Both the position numbers and the translations under genes were made by a program. From Streptococcus pseudopneumoniae (GTDB lineage: Bacteria > Bacillota > Bacilli > Lactobacillales > Streptococcaceae): DNA of 38,445 bases. The notes under the pieces were generated by a model. That model worked only from the letters and a program-made list of their open reading frames with translations, was not told where the DNA came from and did not search any database. Within the stretch, counting starts at the first letter, position 1. Every line of letters starts with the position of its first letter. Below are positions 1 to 6,903 of this stretch, piece by piece. The stretch lies in assembly GCF_001074825.1 (NCBI RefSeq), contig NZ_JUPG01000066.1:1-38445 (forward strand). Direction: 5' to 3'.

Positions 1-15
1 ATCAAATTGAAACAT
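1..15 (-). CDS. Probable start of the next gene (ykoC-like ECF T component), cut by window edge
   Basis: An ATG at 15-13 opens a frame (MFQFD) that runs off the left edge. It begins 8 bp after the stop codon of the upstream ATPase gene on the same strand. In HMP/thiamin ECF transporter operons the transmembrane T component commonly follows the ATPase, so ykoC is the natural expectation. Only five codons are visible and there is no clear ribosome binding site, so the identity is inferred purely from position. Confidence 0.35.
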
Positions 16-23
16 GAATTATT

Positions 24-1430
24 TTAGATAAAACTATTGACTTTTCTTATAGTTTGTCTTTCATCTTCTATACCAAGAGATTTTATAGGCCTTGAGATAG
101 ACACTTCTTTTAGATGTTTTAAACCTGTAGCTGTCATTTCAACCCAGTAATCAACTATTGACACAAGAGGATCTAAACGATGGGAAATCACTAAAAAACT
201 ACGTCCCTTCTGGCTATCCTCCTTTATCCACTCACAGACATAATCACATGCTCTATCATCTAAACCTGCAAAAGGTTCATCTAGCAAGACTACAGTGGCT
301 CTACTCGTCAGCATGGTCAATAATTGAATCATCTTTTGCTGACCACCACTTAATTGATAGGGGCTCTTATCGAGTGCCTGCTCCAGATTAAAATATCGTA
401 AAGCTTGGAGTATCCGCTGATTTCTTTCAAAATTAGGTCCATCTAATTGAAGTTCCTCTTGCAGACTGACTCGGATAAACTGCTTCTCAGCTTCCTGAAC
501 AACACCCGTTAGGTCACGATACAAACTCTTTTTCTTTTTCAGGACTGCCCCCCTCCACGTAATGCGCCCTTTATACTTCTGAAACTGTAGAATGGAGCGA
601 AAAAGGGTTGATTTTCCAACACCATTATCACCTAAGATACAGGAAATTCCTTCATAGAATGTAAAATCAGCAATGGAAAAGAGGGGACTATCATTCAGGA
701 CACAGGTCATTTTATCCATATGAAGAAGATTTGAACCAAAATCGACTTCCTTTGAAAAAACTTGTCTCGTTTCAGAGGAAGGAATTTTGAATAATTCCTT
801 TAGTTCTCCATCTCTTAGCTCCACCATATGGTCGATATAGGCTTCATAGTCAGACAAATCATGATCACAAAGAATAATAGTCTTGCCTGCTTGAACCAGT
901 TCCTTTAAAATTCCTAATATTTCAAGGCGGCTTTTTCGATCAATAGATGCAAAGGGCTCGTCTAAAAGATAGACTCTTGGATTCATGGCAAAAAGTACTG
1001 CTAAGGCCGCTTTCTGTTTTTCTCCACCGGATAATTGGTGAATCGGACGGTGGAGAATTTTTTGACTTCTACATTTCTCTACAACTTCTGCTATTTTAGA
1101 CTCAATCTCTTGGATTGGGTAGGCAATATTTTCCAAGGTAAAAACCAGCTCCTCAAACAAGTTCTCCATGGTAAATTGATGATTGGGATTTTGAAAGAGA
1201 ATACCAACCGTCTGGACACGTTCAATGATAGAAAGCTGACTGACCTCGCTCCCATTTATCAGGACTTGACCGCTATAGGGAAGAGAACTGACTTGGGCAA
1301 TCATTTGAAAAAGACTAGATTTTCCTGAACCACTGCTCCCAACCAACAAGGTAAAGGCTTGCGCATGAAAAGTAAAATCAAGCGGCTCAGAGAAGATTGG
1401 GGACTGAATCGCTCGTAGTTCCAGCCCCAT
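24..1430 (-). CDS. ykoD: ECF transporter duplicated ATPase (YkoD-like), HMP/thiamin precursor uptake
   Basis: A 468-aa protein with two fused ABC ATPase domains that would power uptake of a thiamin precursor, probably hydroxymethylpyrimidine, as the energising module of an ECF transporter. The first domain has Walker A at about 31-39 (GSSGSGKSS), signature LSGGE at 133-137 and Walker B LLDEP at 155-159. The second has GDNGVGKS at 267-274, SGGQQ at 361-365 and LLDEP at 382-386. The ATG follows the ykoE stop codon with no gap, which suggests translational coupling. The substrate is inferred from the TPP riboswitch upstream of ykoE and the neighbouring thiamin genes; the ATPase itself could serve another ECF substrate. 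Both nucleotide-binding sites look intact. Confidence 0.88.
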   Translation of the reverse strand: MGLELRAIQSPIFSEPLDFTFHAQAFTLLVGSSGSGKSSLFQMIAQVSSLPYSGQVLINGSEVSQLSIIERVQTVGILFQNPNHQFTMENLFEELVFTLENIAYPIQEIESKIAEVVEKCRSQKILHRPIHQLSGGEKQKAALAVLFAMNPRVYLLDEPFASIDRKSRLEILGILKELVQAGKTIILCDHDLSDYEAYIDHMVELRDGELKELFKIPSSETRQVFSKEVDFGSNLLHMDKMTCVLNDSPLFSIADFTFYEGISCILGDNGVGKSTLFRSILQFQKYKGRITWRGAVLKKKKSLYRDLTGVVQEAEKQFIRVSLQEELQLDGPNFERNQRILQALRYFNLEQALDKSPYQLSGGQQKMIQLLTMLTSRATVVLLDEPFAGLDDRACDYVCEWIKEDSQKGRSFLVISHRLDPLVSIVDYWVEMTATGLKHLKEVSISRPIKSLGIEDERQTIRKVNSFI

Positions 1431-1991
1431 CTATGCCTTTCCTCCAGCTGAAAACTGATGATAGAGTTTGACAATAGCACGAACCAAGATGGTACAGAAG
1501 AAAAAGACGGAAATAAAACGTACTACAAGCAAGGAAAGGACAAAAGGAAGGGAGAAGGCGTAGTAACCTAACTTAATGTATTCATAGACAAAGCTAACAA
1601 GCGTAATCCCAATACTATTGGCAGTTAGAGAGAGCCAACTTTCATAGCGATTCTTGGTTACGATAAAACCAAGTTCACTTCCCAAACCTTGAACCAAGCC
1701 AGACAAAAGGGCACCTAGACCGAATTGGCTACCATAAAGGACTTCAGCAAGCGCAGCTAGCACTTCTCCAATCGTTGCACTTCCCACTCTTGGAACAAAA
1801 ATGGCAGCAATAGGCGCAGCCATACACCAGAGACCAAAGAGGATTTCATTGGCAAAGGCCTGCAAGCCAAGAGGTGCTAAAATCAGGGTGAGGATATCAA
1901 ATAGATAGCCGGATCCCACAAAAACGCCACCAAAAAAGATAGACAAGAAAGCAAGTAAAATAACATCTTTTAACTGCCATTTTTTCAACAT
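1431..1991 (-). CDS. ykoE: ECF transporter substrate-binding membrane subunit YkoE-like
   Basis: A 186-aa, very hydrophobic protein with about five or six predicted membrane segments. It resembles the YkoE family of S components, which bind hydroxymethylpyrimidine or related thiamin precursors in the membrane. A good Shine-Dalgarno (AAGGAG, 7 nt before ATG) marks the start. It is the first gene of the unit ykoE-ykoD, behind its own promoter, TPP riboswitch and terminator, so expression should fall when thiamin pyrophosphate is plentiful. The length agrees with YkoE proteins. Substrate specificity is inferred from regulation and context rather than from identified binding residues. Confidence 0.85.
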   Translation of the reverse strand: MLKKWQLKDVILLAFLSIFFGGVFVGSGYLFDILTLILAPLGLQAFANEILFGLWCMAAPIAAIFVPRVGSATIGEVLAALAEVLYGSQFGLGALLSGLVQGLGSELGFIVTKNRYESWLSLTANSIGITLVSFVYEYIKLGYYAFSLPFVLSLLVVRFISVFFFCTILVRAIVKLYHQFSAGGKA

Positions 1992-2073
1992 AAAAAAACT
2001 CCTTTTTTAAAGAAAAGTGGGGCATTCAAGGTGAGCTACCTAAATGCTTTGTATCATCTTCATCCAGTTTCGT

Positions 2074-2111
2074 AAAAGAAAAAACTCTAATTACAGATAG
2101 GAATTAGAGTT
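2074..2111 (-). terminator. Intrinsic terminator of the ykoE leader (riboswitch expression platform)
   Basis: Perfect 10-bp arms at 2083-2092 and 2102-2111 (minus-strand AACTCTAATT / AATTAGAGTT) with a 9-nt loop, followed on the minus strand by a T-rich tract at 2084-2074. It lies about 50 nt downstream of the TPP aptamer, as expected for a transcription-attenuating riboswitch. The tenA leader has a near copy. Confidence 0.8.
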
Positions 2112-2160
2112 CAGCTTACAAGATTAGATGGTTAGTTTCTATAAATACAAAACCATTTCA

Positions 2161-2230
2161 CATTTCCCTTCGCCAGTCTTAACTGTATCAGGTTCAATGG
2201 GTATCATCTCAGCCTAAAGCACCCCAAATG
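2161..2230 (-). ncRNA. TPP riboswitch (THI element) upstream of ykoE-ykoD
   Basis: On the minus strand this region carries the thi-box core: GGGGTGC, then CTGAGATGATACCC, then GAACCTGAT, ending in a CTGGCGAAGGG segment. The outer P1 helix is CATTT at 2230-2226 pairing with AAATG at 2165-2161. These are the conserved TPP aptamer blocks. With the terminator downstream it should stop transcription of ykoE-ykoD when TPP is bound. The aptamer core is almost identical to the one upstream of tenA; the longer divergent segment lies between aptamer and terminator. Confidence 0.95.
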
Positions 2231-2254
2231 TCTTTATTATTTAATTATATAAAT

Positions 2255-2283
2255 ATTATAACAAACGATTTTTTCCAGTTCAA
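2255..2283 (-). promoter_or_regulatory. Promoter of the ykoE-ykoD unit
   Basis: Minus-strand -35 TTGAAC (2283-2278), 17-nt spacer and consensus -10 TATAAT (2260-2255), about 25 nt upstream of the riboswitch. The -35 forms one arm of a 12-bp near-perfect inverted repeat (2272-2283 / 2288-2299), so a protein could bind there. No T-tract follows the repeat on the minus strand, so it is not an obvious terminator for thiE. Confidence 0.8.
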
Positions 2284-2331
2284 GAAATTGAACTGAAAAT
2301 ACAGCAGATCTTTCTTTGGTTAGATAGATAC

Positions 2332-2961
2332 CTATTGTTCACTCATTTCTCGAACAGTTTTTTCTATATTTTTTGCATACGATATTGCTGAAATGATTGA
2401 AACACCGTCAACATTGGTCTTCATAATGTCTTTAATATGTTGCGTCTGTATCCCACCAATTGCAACTAAGGGCATTTGTGGCAATAGTTTTCTCATCAAT
2501 TTAAGACCTTCATAACCTATAGCACCACCAGCATCATCTTTTGACTGGGTATCAAATACAGGACCAACACCAACATAATCTACATATTCAACTTTTGATT
2601 GTTGAAATTCTTCCTCGTTTTTTATAGAAAGACCAATTATTTTATCTGGCATCAATTTTCTAATTTCATCAACTCCAAGGTCATCTTGTCCTACATGTAC
2701 GCCATCAGCGTCAATTTCCATCGCCAAATCAATATCATCATTAACAACAAACGGAACATTGTATTTTTTACAAAGATCCTGTAGTTTAATTGCTAATTCG
2801 ACTTTTTCTTTACCTTCTAAGGCTCCCTCCCCTTTTTCACGGAATTGAAATAAGGTTATACCACCTTTTAAGGCTTCCTCAACGACCGTATATAGATCTT
2901 TTCCTTGGCAAGTAGTCGTTCCACAAATAAAATATAGTTTTAGTAATTCTTTATGAAACAT
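2332..2961 (-). CDS. thiE: Thiamine-phosphate synthase ThiE
   Basis: A 209-aa cytosolic enzyme that joins hydroxymethylpyrimidine diphosphate with thiazole phosphate to give thiamin monophosphate. It shows the family motifs in order: QFREK at about 39-43, the diphosphate-binding NDD at 74-76, VHVGQDD at 88-94, then GVGPVF and a VAIGGI loop near the C-terminus. The length is typical. Its ATG lies one base after the thiM stop codon, so the two are co-transcribed and probably coupled. Pneumococci are known to carry a second thiM/thiE pair elsewhere; this copy belongs to the tenA unit under the 4919-4988 riboswitch. Confidence 0.95.
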   Translation of the reverse strand: MFHKELLKLYFICGTTTCQGKDLYTVVEEALKGGITLFQFREKGEGALEGKEKVELAIKLQDLCKKYNVPFVVNDDIDLAMEIDADGVHVGQDDLGVDEIRKLMPDKIIGLSIKNEEEFQQSKVEYVDYVGVGPVFDTQSKDDAGGAIGYEGLKLMRKLLPQMPLVAIGGIQTQHIKDIMKTNVDGVSIISAISYAKNIEKTVREMSEQ

Positions 2962-2962
2962 C

Positions 2963-3745
2963 TTACTTCACTCTTTTGAATTCCTTTACATCTTCATCTG
3001 TAATCTCATATAAGGCATTTATAAATTCAACTTTAAATGTTCCAGGAAGATGTCCATTTGGACGTTTTTCTGCCATTTCTCCAGCGATATTATAAACCAA
3101 CATTGCTGTTTCTAATGATTTCAATTCTTGACCTTTTTCAAGTCCGATAAAGCTTGCTACTACAGCACCTAATAAACATCCTGTCCCAATAACTTTTGGC
3201 ATCATGGCACTACCATTATGAATCGTTATCACTTCTCCATTTACCGCAATGGCATCCACTTCACCTGTTACTACTATTGGAATATTGAACTTCTCATTTG
3301 CTGCTAGAGCAATTTCGTCAATATTATCTACGCCTGCACTATCTACTCCTTTAGATGCCACATTTATTCCTACTAAAGAGGCAATCTCTCCAGCATTTCC
3401 TCTAATCGCTGCTAGTTTGTAATTGTTAATTAGATCATCTGCTACTTTTTTTCTATATTCTCCTGCTCCACAGGCTACAGGATCTAAAACTGCTGGGACA
3501 TTATATTTCTCTGCAATTTTCAAAGCAGCTTGGTATAATTTCCAATTTTCATCTGTCAATGTTCCTATGTTTATTAATAAACCACCAGCATACTTTAACA
3601 AATCCTCTAAATCAGCAGGAAACTCACTCATAGCTGGTGATGCACCCAGTGCTACTAATCCATTTGCTGTGAAATTTTTTACTACATCATTGGTTATACA
3701 AATGACCAAAGGTGCTTTTTCTTTTAATAATTTTAAACTTGTCAT
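2963..3745 (-). CDS. thiM: Hydroxyethylthiazole kinase ThiM
   Basis: A 260-aa salvage enzyme that phosphorylates 4-methyl-5-hydroxyethylthiazole with ATP, making the substrate of ThiE. Visible motifs include [10 protein letters not shown] (87-96) and the ribokinase-like VIGTGCLLG with the catalytic Cys at 190. I place the start at 3745 (MTSLKLL) rather than at an upstream in-frame ATG, because AAGGAAGGA sits 7 nt before this codon and the length then matches the family. Upstream is a BOX element separating it from tenA; downstream is thiE. No promoter of its own stands out. Confidence 0.93.
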   Translation of the reverse strand: MTSLKLLKEKAPLVICITNDVVKNFTANGLVALGASPAMSEFPADLEDLLKYAGGLLINIGTLTDENWKLYQAALKIAEKYNVPAVLDPVACGAGEYRKKVADDLINNYKLAAIRGNAGEIASLVGINVASKGVDSAGVDNIDEIALAANEKFNIPIVVTGEVDAIAVNGEVITIHNGSAMMPKVIGTGCLLGAVVASFIGLEKGQELKSLETAMLVYNIAGEMAEKRPNGHLPGTFKVEFINALYEITDEDVKEFKRVK

Positions 3746-3837
3746 ATTGAAATCCTTCCTTTTCACTTTATACGATATACTGATTTCGATTTATCTCTAT
3801 CTTTCGTTAAGAAATTTTTTTTACATTGAATGATTTA

Positions 3838-3989
3838 TGCTCAATGAAAATCAAAGAACAAACTAGGAATCTAGCCTCAGGTTGCTCAAAGCACTGCTTT
3901 GAGGTTGTAGATAAGACTGACGAAGTCAGTCACATATATAATCTAAGGTGAAGCTGACGTGGTTTGAAGAGATTTTCGAAGAGAACTAC
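3838..3989 (-). repeat. BOX element (boxA-boxB-boxC)
   Basis: A roughly 150-bp dispersed repeat typical of pneumococcus and relatives, oriented A to C on the minus strand. The boxA end is recognisable as AAGCTGACGTGGTTTGAAG with GAGATTTTCGAAGAG beside it (plus-strand text near 3950-3983), boxB as a segment with CTCAAAGCACTGCTTTGAG at 3894-3912, and boxC as TCAATGAAAATCAAAGA at 3841-3857. It fills the gap between tenA and thiM and is transcribed with them, where it would fold into a stable RNA stem. It looks nearly complete, with one boxB. Confidence 0.88.
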
Positions 3990-4021
3990 CTCATCAAATT
4001 TGTAAATATCCTAAACCTTCT

Positions 4022-4690
4022 CTAAGCGTCATAACCAATATCAAAAAAGGCTAATTCTAAAGCGACTGCTTGGTTCCAGCGTTGCTGAAGTTCTGTCAAA
4101 TCTTCTCGACTTTTCCCGACACGATTGAGTTCGTCAACCAGAAATTGAACCCAGTCTGCAAAGAAAGGACCTCTGTGGAGATTGATCCATTCCGAATGAA
4201 TATAGGCTTCAGGTAGAGCCAAATCTTTAGAACCCCAGTCTAAATAGAGACCTTCTGCAATGACCAGCATGACCAAAAGATGGGCATAGTCTGATGATGA
4301 TACAGCAGAATACATAAGCTCCTGAAAGGCTTTTGTTACAGGATGCAAGGTCACTTCCAGATAGTTATTCTCAGATACTTTTAACTCTTTGAAAGCCTTT
4401 TGGAAATAACCATCTTCGTCTGCTTCAAGAAAGCCTAGTTGCTTGGCAAAACGAAGCTTGGATTCAAGCTGGTCTGCGTTGGCTACGCAAGCACCCAGCA
4501 TGGATAAGAAGGCATCAAAGAAGTGATAATCTTGAATTAGGTAGTCTTTTAAGACCTTATTCTCAATTGTCCCATCAAAAAGTTCCTGAACAAAACGATG
4601 ATTGATTGCAGCCTGCCAATCCTTCTGACTGCTTTTTAATAATTCTCCAACAGTCAAACCTGGCTGAAATGCATAGTCTTGTGTTTCCAT
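4022..4690 (-). CDS. tenA: TenA-family thiamin salvage protein (lacks the usual catalytic Cys)
   Basis: A 222-aa all-helical TenA/Thi-4 family protein. Classical TenA hydrolyses aminopyrimidine thiamin breakdown products to hydroxymethylpyrimidine. The start has an AGAGAGGA ribosome site about 10 nt upstream, and the gene is first in the unit tenA-thiM-thiE under a TPP riboswitch. The active-site Asp region is visible as IQDYHFF near residues 53-59, and a C-terminal Glu is present in VALELAFFD. By memory of Bacillus TenA, the motif LPCxWLYxE is here replaced by VIAEGLYLD, so the cysteine nucleophile is Ala. This fits the Cys-less TenA_E-type branch, whose exact substrate differs, so I leave the precise reaction open. 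Confidence 0.88.
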   Translation of the reverse strand: METQDYAFQPGLTVGELLKSSQKDWQAAINHRFVQELFDGTIENKVLKDYLIQDYHFFDAFLSMLGACVANADQLESKLRFAKQLGFLEADEDGYFQKAFKELKVSENNYLEVTLHPVTKAFQELMYSAVSSSDYAHLLVMLVIAEGLYLDWGSKDLALPEAYIHSEWINLHRGPFFADWVQFLVDELNRVGKSREDLTELQQRWNQAVALELAFFDIGYDA

Positions 4691-4835
4691 ATTTACTTTT
4701 CCTCTCTTTACTCGTTCGTAATCAACAAAACACCAAAAAAATCCTAGTTTTACTTGACCTTTTTAAAGAAAATCAAGGGCGTTCAAGAAGAGCTACCTAA
4801 ATGCTTTGTATCACCTTCATCCAGCTTATATAAAC

Positions 4836-4869
4836 AAAAAAACTCCAATTACAATCAAGAATTAGAGTT
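4836..4869 (-). terminator. Intrinsic terminator of the tenA leader
   Basis: Arms at 4841-4850 and 4860-4869 pair with one G:U, followed on the minus strand by T7 at 4842-4836. It is the counterpart of the terminator in the ykoE leader and lies about 50 nt past the TPP aptamer, so it is the likely off-state structure of this riboswitch. Between it and tenA, about 50 nt are again shared with the ykoE leader. Confidence 0.78.
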
Positions 4870-4918
4870 TAGCTTACAAGATTAGACCGTTTATTTCGAC
4901 ATACGAAAAAACGTTTCA

Positions 4919-4988
4919 CATTTCCCTTCGCCAGTCTTAACTGTAGCAGGTTCAATGGGTATCATCTCAGCCTAAAGCACCCCAAATG
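4919..4988 (-). ncRNA. TPP riboswitch upstream of tenA-thiM-thiE
   Basis: The minus strand carries the full thi-box: GGGGTGC, CTGAGATGATACCC, GAACCTG followed by CTACAG, and CTGGCGAAGGG, closed by a CATTT/AAATG P1 helix at the two ends. It has the same layout as the aptamer at 2161-2230 with very few changes. It should attenuate tenA, thiM and thiE when TPP is abundant. The whole stretch 4691-5142 holds no gene; it contains the promoter, this aptamer, the terminator and the lctO terminator. Confidence 0.95.
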
Positions 4989-5012
4989 TCTTTATTATTT
5001 AATTACTGCACC

Positions 5013-5041
5013 AGTATAGCAAAAAATGAAAGCCCTAGCAA
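5013..5041 (-). promoter_or_regulatory. Promoter of tenA-thiM-thiE
   Basis: Minus-strand -35 TTGCTA (5041-5036), 17-nt spacer, extended -10 TGC-TATACT (5018-5013). It lies about 25 nt upstream of the riboswitch, the same geometry as the ykoE promoter, although the promoter sequences themselves differ. Confidence 0.75.
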
Positions 5042-5105
5042 GATATTTGACTAAAAAATATATTTATATAGTTTTCAATAGCGATTTATTCTTCCTATAG
5101 ACGAA

Positions 5106-5130
5106 GAAAAACCTCCACATTCAGTGGAGG
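5106..5130 (-). terminator. Terminator of lctO
   Basis: Minus-strand hairpin CCTCCAC-tgaat-GTGGAGG (5130-5112) followed by TTTTTC, 13 bp after the lctO stop codon. Confidence 0.88.
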
Positions 5131-5142
5131 CAAGCTGTTTTA

Positions 5143-6279
5143 TCAATACAATTTTAAGTCACGAGGGTCAACTGGGAAGGTTGGGTTGTATGGGTTATGA
5201 CGAAGTTTAAAGTGTTTAACATCTTCAATAGTCTGAGTTCCAGATAATTGCATGACTGTCTTCAATTCTGCATTCAAGTGTTCAAAGACTTGACGTACAC
5301 CAACACTACCACCAAGGGCCAAACCATAGATGACAGGGCGGCCAATAGCTACCAAGTCTGCTCCTGAAGCCAAGGCTTTAAAGACGTGTTGACCACGACG
5401 AATACCTGAATCAAAGACAATTGGTACGCGTTTATCAACTGCTTCTGCTACTTCTTGAAGTGAGTCGAAGGCAGCTGGTCCACCGTCGATTTGACGACCA
5501 CCGTGGTTGGTTACCCAGATACCAGAAGCTCCCGCAGCAAGCGAACGTTCAACGTCTTCACGGCATTGTGGTCCCTTGACATAAACAGGAAGTCCTGAGT
5601 ATTCAGCGATAAATTCTACATCACGTGGAGACAAGCGTTGTTTAGCTGATTTGTAAACAAAGTCCATTGATTTACCAGCACCTTCTGGTAGGTATTCTTC
5701 AACAATCGGCATGCCAACTGGGAAGACAAAACCATTACGCTTATCCACCTCACGATTGCCTCCTACAGTCGCATCTGCTGTCAAGACAATCGCCTTATAA
5801 CCTTCAGCCTTCACACGGTCCATGATATGGCGGTTAATCCCGTCATCTTTACTAAAGTAAAATTGGAACCAGTGAGGTGTCCCTTGAAGGGCTTCTGTAA
5901 TTTCTGGAAGATCTACAGTAGAGTAAGAGCTAGTTGTATAAAGCGAACCGAACTCATGCACACCACGCGCAGTCGCCACTTCACCCTGTTCATTTGCCAA
6001 TTTATGAGCTGCAACAGGCGCCATAATGATTGGTGAAGACAATTTTTCACCAGCAAATTCAATCTCTGTACTTGGATTTTCAACATCACAAAGCGTATGA
6101 GGAACGATAAGTTTGTGGTTAAAGGCACGGATATTCTCTCTTAAAGTGAAAGTATCTTCCGCCCCACTAGCGATATAGCCAAATGCTGCTTTAGGAATAA
6201 CTTGTTGTGCCATTGGCTCCAAATCATAGGTATTGATGAAATCTACATGACCTTCTGCATTGCTTGTTTTGTATGACAT
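5143..6279 (-). CDS. lctO: L-lactate oxidase (FMN-dependent)
   Basis: A 378-aa alpha-hydroxyacid oxidase that converts L-lactate and O2 to pyruvate and H2O2, a known source of peroxide in pneumococci and relatives alongside pyruvate oxidase. Family features include the catalytic His in NHGGRQ (258-263), the FMN-phosphate region around GIRRG, and MAPVA near 86-90. The length equals that of streptococcal LctO. The start is supported by AAGGAGG 7 nt upstream. It is monocistronic: its own promoter and cre-like operator lie upstream and its terminator at 5106-5130. A glycolate or mandelate oxidase reading is possible from fold alone, but the match in length and context favours lactate. Confidence 0.94.
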   Translation of the reverse strand: MSYKTSNAEGHVDFINTYDLEPMAQQVIPKAAFGYIASGAEDTFTLRENIRAFNHKLIVPHTLCDVENPSTEIEFAGEKLSSPIIMAPVAAHKLANEQGEVATARGVHEFGSLYTTSSYSTVDLPEITEALQGTPHWFQFYFSKDDGINRHIMDRVKAEGYKAIVLTADATVGGNREVDKRNGFVFPVGMPIVEEYLPEGAGKSMDFVYKSAKQRLSPRDVEFIAEYSGLPVYVKGPQCREDVERSLAAGASGIWVTNHGGRQIDGGPAAFDSLQEVAEAVDKRVPIVFDSGIRRGQHVFKALASGADLVAIGRPVIYGLALGGSVGVRQVFEHLNAELKTVMQLSGTQTIEDVKHFKLRHNPYNPTFPVDPRDLKLY

Positions 6280-6297
6280 AAAATGCCCTCCTTAATA

Positions 6298-6326
6298 AGT
6301 AAGCGTTTACTTTGTATATTACAAAG
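6298..6326 (-). promoter_or_regulatory. cre-like palindrome plus adjacent inverted repeat in the lctO leader
   Basis: 6298-6311 reads AGTAAGCGTTTACT, a perfect palindrome close to the CcpA cre consensus apart from its outer bases. Directly next to it, 6310-6326 is a second inverted repeat (CTTTGTA / TACAAAG, 3-nt centre). Both lie just downstream of the predicted -10, a position where a bound repressor would block transcription. Carbon-catabolite control of lctO is inferred; the protein that binds the second repeat is unknown. Confidence 0.55.
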
Positions 6327-6328
6327 AT

Positions 6329-6357
6329 ATTTTAACTCTTTTTTCAAAATTTTTCAA
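6329..6357 (-). promoter_or_regulatory. Predicted lctO promoter
   Basis: Minus-strand -35 TTGAAA (6357-6352), 17-nt spacer and -10 TAAAAT (6334-6329). The region is very AT-rich, so other registers are possible. Confidence 0.55.
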
Positions 6358-6478
6358 ATATTTTGTTTGGAAATTTCAGAAATTCTAGGACTATGATAAA
6401 AAATACCTATAACAGCAATAAAAAATACATATTATTCAAAGGAGATTTTAAGTGCTACAATAACTGTATTATTTCTAG

Positions 6479-6841
6479 ATGGGGAACTTGGTACGTGGAG
6501 CCATCACTTCCCTCCCTAAGCATCAGTTTGAAAGTGGACAGGCGCTCGGCTTGACCAATGTTCAACTTTACTACCACATCATCATCCCACAGGTTTTGAG
6601 AAGACTGCTACCGCAGGCCATCAACCTTGTCACTCGGATGATCAAAACCACTTCCTTGGTTGTTTTGATTGGGATTGTTGAAGTTACCAAGGTTGGACAA
6701 CAAATCATCGATAGCAATCGCTTAACTATCCCAACCGCTTCCTTCTGGATTTATGGAACCATTCTGGTCTTATATTTCGCAGTCTGCTTTCCTATTTCCA
6801 AACTATCCACTCACTTAGAAAAACAGTTGACCAAGTTTTAA
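6479..6841 (+). pseudogene. 3' remnant of an amino-acid ABC transporter permease
   Basis: About 120 codons that match the C-terminal half of a polar amino-acid ABC permease. The cytoplasmic EAA loop is recognisable (RGAITSLPKHQFESGQALGL, then a Pro in IIIPQVLRRLLPQA), followed by two hydrophobic segments and a charged end. Members of this family are usually over 210 aa with several membrane segments before the EAA loop; here that part is missing. The sequence upstream (6361-6478) is AT-rich and does not continue the frame as a permease. No partner ATPase or binding protein is present. The remnant is best read as the scar of a deleted or replaced transporter cluster at the edge of the accessory locus. 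Non-functional. Confidence 0.85.
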
Positions 6842-6846
6842 AAAGA

Positions 6847-6899
6847 AAAACGGACAAGACTAGAATTCTGATAATCAGAATCTCTATCTTGTTCGTTTT
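6847..6899. terminator. Bidirectional terminator between permease remnant and G5/CAP gene
   Basis: A long hairpin: outer arms 6847-6859 and 6887-6899 (AAAACGGACAAGA / TCTTGTTCGTTTT, one G:U), plus an inner stem ATTCTGA-taa-TCAGAAT. It has A-runs on the left and T-runs on the right, so it can stop transcripts from both sides. The minus-strand gene ends at 6904 and the plus-strand remnant at 6841. Confidence 0.85.
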
Positions 6900-6903
6900 T
6901 TAT

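Noticed and set aside
1992..2072. Short conserved leader peptide (ATGAAGxTGATACAAAGC...) after the TPP terminators
   Set aside because: A seven-codon frame is present in both leaders, but neither copy has a ribosome site; shared ancestry of the leaders explains it.
6311..6325. Rex-type redox operator before lctO
   Set aside because: The TTGT...ACAA halves are too close together (13 bp total) for the known Rex site, so I list it only as an unassigned palindrome.
6363..6554. 63-codon plus-strand frame before the permease remnant
   Set aside because: It overlaps the remnant in another frame and has no ribosome site or recognisable domain.
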